DNA from: a virus
Reading direction: 5' to 3' (one strand)
Virus record (IMG/VR): IMGVR_UViG_3300021962_011995
Location: 1-23,051 of that record
Length of the DNA: 23,051 nucleotides
Below, one piece after another: positions 21,223 through 23,051 of this stretch. Both the position numbers and the translations under genes were made by a program. A model generated the notes under the pieces. It did no database searches. It saw only the letters and a list, made by a program, of their open reading frames with translations, and was not told the origin of the DNA. Positions within the stretch are counted from its first letter, which is position 1. Every line of letters starts with the position of its first letter.

Positions 21223-21623
21223 AGAAGCTTTAGCTTGCCCAAAGGCCCCTTTTCGCCGCAAAGCTCATCTATGAGCCTGTCCTCTTCGGGGCCGATAGAG
21301 AGGCAGGTGGTAGTTGGCCTGTCCCACTCGGTCAACCCATCATCGACTATCAGCGTGCAGGGTAGACCCAACTCCTTGGCTCGCTGGTGGAGCAGTAGGA
21401 GGTCGGCTTCAGAGTCGACGCGCAAAACGATCTTCTTCTGGCTGCCGAGATACCACTCAAACTGCGCTGGCGTCATCCTGAAGTGTGCGTTGCCGTCGGC
21501 GTCAACGAAGCCATCCATGCTCCTGAAGAAGGTCGCACAGGCCGCATGGCCTGCCTGGGCCATCTTTTTGCCGAGACGGCAGTTGAGGTCGTGCCTCCAG
21601 ATGATTGCTTGCTTTACTGGCAT
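21219..21623 (-). CDS. Peptidyl-tRNA hydrolase, PTH2 type
   Basis: The product has 134 residues, the usual length for PTH2. LGKKMAQAGHA (17-27) is the catalytic-Lys/Gln/His segment. A mid-chain KIVLRVDSEADLL strand-helix and IVDDGLTE followed by PTTTCLSIGP match the family's DAGxT...T..GIGP region. GPLGKLKLL is the typical end. PTH2 releases peptides from peptidyl-tRNA and is best known in archaea and eukaryotes, with bacterial and phage members. ATG 21623 overlaps the stop of the preceding gene (TGATG). Confidence 0.9.
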   Translation of the reverse strand: MPVKQAIIWRHDLNCRLGKKMAQAGHAACATFFRSMDGFVDADGNAHFRMTPAQFEWYLGSQKKIVLRVDSEADLLLLHQRAKELGLPCTLIVDDGLTEWDRPTTTCLSIGPEEDRLIDELCGEKGPLGKLKLL

Positions 21624-21838
21624 CACTCTTCCATGTCATCAACGTCAGGACCCAACTCCTTGAAAGCATTTCCGAACATGATTCTCTGCATATCCTTAAC
21701 GAGCGCAAGTGATTCCTCGGGACGGAACCCTGCGTTGCAGAGGTCTTTGTGGTAGGAGAATAGAAAAGCAGAGAACACGTTGAGGAATGCCCCCGCCTGC
21801 TCAAATGCGGCTACCAACCTTAAGTGCTTGTCGTTCAT
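21623..21838 (-). CDS. Small helical protein, unknown
   Basis: The product has 71 residues and appears fully helical, with an aromatic-rich middle (FLNVFSAFLFSYHKDLC) and an acidic end. No family is recognised. The start ATG 21838 is preceded by ACAAGGAGACGCC, nearly the same ribosome-site sequence as csrA copy 1. It is coupled to PTH2 by a 1-nt overlap. A TATAAT also lies here (21859-21854), but it codes for the last residues of the upstream protein and has no -35 partner. Confidence 0.6.
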   Translation of the reverse strand: MNDKHLRLVAAFEQAGAFLNVFSAFLFSYHKDLCNAGFRPEESLALVKDMQRIMFGNAFKELGPDVDDMEE

Positions 21839-21850
21839 GGCGTCTCCTTG

Positions 21851-23051
21851 TCAATTATACGAGCGACGCCACATCAGAAAGCTGCCGAAGCCAAAAGCTC
21901 TACCGCTGGTTTCAATTTGCGGCATTCGCGACTCCGTCGTTGGAGCAAGAAGCCTCACGTTGACGCTGATCCTTCCTCCCGTGGGGGTTTCGGGTGTCGT
22001 CATCAAGTCTATGTTGGCGTAGTAGTTGTTGTTCGAGGCGCGCCAACTGAATATTCTGCCACGCTTGCCCGCATGGGGTCCCGACTGGACCGTTACAACG
22101 TCGCCTATGTTTCGCCCACCCGTTAATTCGCCCGATATGAGCCCAGCCCGGTATTGCGCCCTCCGCTCTGCCCTTTCCCTTCGGACACGGCTCCTTTCGG
22201 ACTCCTCTGCCTTGATCAACCCGATAGGTACGTTTTGCTCTATCGTCGATCTCTTGACCTTGATGTAGGCCATGATCCTCATGTCAAAATTCCGCATGGA
22301 CAGGTCGATGACCAGGCCTTTCCTGCCAAGGATTGGTCTGACGGAGTAATCGATGAGGTTGCTCACGCCAGCAGCGTCGGCCTCCTCCTGCGTCATGATC
22401 TCGACTTCGTCGCCAGGCTTGACCCCATACGCGTTGCGGGGGTCACGCATGAGCTGCTGGACAACTGACTTCTGGAGGTTGGCCTGTATCATGTCGGCGA
22501 GCTCGCGCTCGCGCTGGGCCACCCTTTGAATTCTCGGAGGCCTGCCGGCCTCTTGGGGCCTCTCCGCCGATACAGCGGCTGCTGGGGCCGCTGGGCTCTC
22601 TGGTTGCGGAGATGTGGCCTGCGAGGGCGCAGGCTGGGAAGAGCGCCTCTCGTATTCCTCCTTGGCTTGGGGGCTGAACTTCTTGAGTTGGATACTCCTG
22701 GTCCCCTTGAGGTCCCAGTCCAGCGAGCTGTAGAAGCGGGCGTACCTCCTTGCGTGGGCGGAGAGGCTCTTATCGGCGTCGAACTCCACCGTGGCGACGA
22801 GTTTGTTGGAAACGGGTCGGATTCTACGCACCGTTCCCACGGCTCCGTCTGGGCTCATGTCGGGCGGTGTCGAACCATCCACCAGCACGAACAAGACCTC
22901 CTCGCCCACCTTGATTCCCTGTGGGTTTTTGGCGGGGTCGCTGTTGATCTGATCGACCCGCCTCGCCGCAAGCTCCTGGCGCTGCGCCCTCAGTTGTTCC
23001 GTGTCTTTCGTGAGCTCCGACATGGGAATCTCAAATTCAAAGTCGTACTCG
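21851..23051 (-). CDS. Long protein with KOW/SH3-like segments, probably 5'-truncated
   Basis: The visible part is about 400 residues. ATG 23023 lacks a ribosome site, and the frame stays open to the window edge (reading EYDFEFEIP before the Met), so the true start is probably outside. Three segments look like small beta-barrels: KVGEEVLFVLVDG through TVEFD (about 38-80 from that Met), VKPGDEVEIM through AYIKV (about 200-255), and IGDVVTVQSGPHAGKRGRI (about 305-323), a good KOW motif. They are joined by an Ala/Pro/Gln-rich linker (about 128-160) and an Arg/Glu-rich helix (about 270-290). KOW domains bind RNA, ribosomes or RNA polymerase in NusG/Spt5-like proteins. The role here is unknown. 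Confidence 0.7.
   Translation of the reverse strand, partial: EYDFEFEIPMSELTKDTEQLRAQRQELAARRVDQINSDPAKNPQGIKVGEEVLFVLVDGSTPPDMSPDGAVGTVRRIRPVSNKLVATVEFDADKSLSAHARRYARFYSSLDWDLKGTRSIQLKKFSPQAKEEYERRSSQPAPSQATSPQPESPAAPAAAVSAERPQEAGRPPRIQRVAQRERELADMIQANLQKSVVQQLMRDPRNAYGVKPGDEVEIMTQEEADAAGVSNLIDYSVRPILGRKGLVIDLSMRNFDMRIMAYIKVKRSTIEQNVPIGLIKAEESERSRVRRERAERRAQYRAGLISGELTGGRNIGDVVTVQSGPHAGKRGRIFSWRASNNNYYANIDLMTTPETPTGGRISVNVRLLAPTTESRMPQIETSGRAFGFGSFLMWRRSYN

Noticed and set aside
21854-21859. Perfect TATAAT as a promoter for the 71-residue gene
   Set aside because: It encodes the last residues of the upstream protein, has no -35 at 16-18 nt, and would leave almost no leader.

Overview
The window looks like accessory sequence from a large tailed phage, or a phage-like element, of GC-rich bacteria. 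Genes are tightly packed and often joined by GTGA, ATGA or TGATG overlaps. They run in short blocks on both strands. There are no rRNA, tRNA or central-metabolism genes. The content is typical of big phage genomes: a ClpX unfoldase, a ParB-like protein, PTH2, an HNH endonuclease, a ligase-like nucleotidyltransferase, zinc-ribbon proteins, two CsrA-family regulators and several glycosyl- and methyltransferases. No structural, packaging or replication gene is visible, so 'phage' is an inference. Two adjacent small proteins (7225-7989) and the HNH protein have architectures that I recall as common in Planctomycetota. That is a weak host hint only.

Layout. Positions 1-467 hold a cut-off P-loop NTPase on the minus strand. 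468-891 is a divergent leader containing a possible broken small gene. 892-2629 is a plus-strand block: a membrane-anchored protein, a SAM methyltransferase and a putative Cys-His-Asp hydrolase. 2626-7113 is a minus-strand block: ClpX, metallophosphoesterase, a putative GT64-like glycosyltransferase, gamma-glutamylcyclotransferase, a membrane protein and a GT2 glycosyltransferase. A clear terminator (7169-7202) separates it from the two small DNA-binding-like genes upstream. csrA copy 1 (8216-8431, plus) has a CsrA-type site over its own ribosome binding site. Next come an unknown protein and a Zn-ribbon protein (minus), a kinase-fold protein (plus), then a ParB-like protein and a ligase-like protein (minus), and an MscL-like channel (plus).

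The most unusual region is 12300-17084 (minus). A C5-cytosine methyltransferase is split over three consecutive ORFs separated by 1-2 nt. The first is a catalytic subunit with motifs I-VIII. The second is a 798-residue protein built mostly from about fifteen degenerate repeats and ending in motifs IX-X. The third is a 217-residue protein with two further motif IX-X modules. csrA copy 2 and a SprT-like metalloprotease follow in the same transcription unit. A candidate promoter overlaps the upstream terminator and a short dyad.

The right end (17192-23051) holds a 53-residue protein, a GT2 glycosyltransferase overlapping a VWA-like gene, a second SAM methyltransferase (plus), an ABC-exporter-type membrane domain without its ATPase, an HNH endonuclease, a possible 30-residue membrane peptide on the plus strand, PTH2, a small unknown protein, and a long protein with KOW/SH3-like segments that probably continues past the window.

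Taken together, the genes suggest control of host mRNA (two CsrAs), proteostasis (ClpX, SprT, PTH2), DNA modification (split C5 MTase) and surface or macromolecule glycosylation. All functions are read from motifs by eye; no database search was run.
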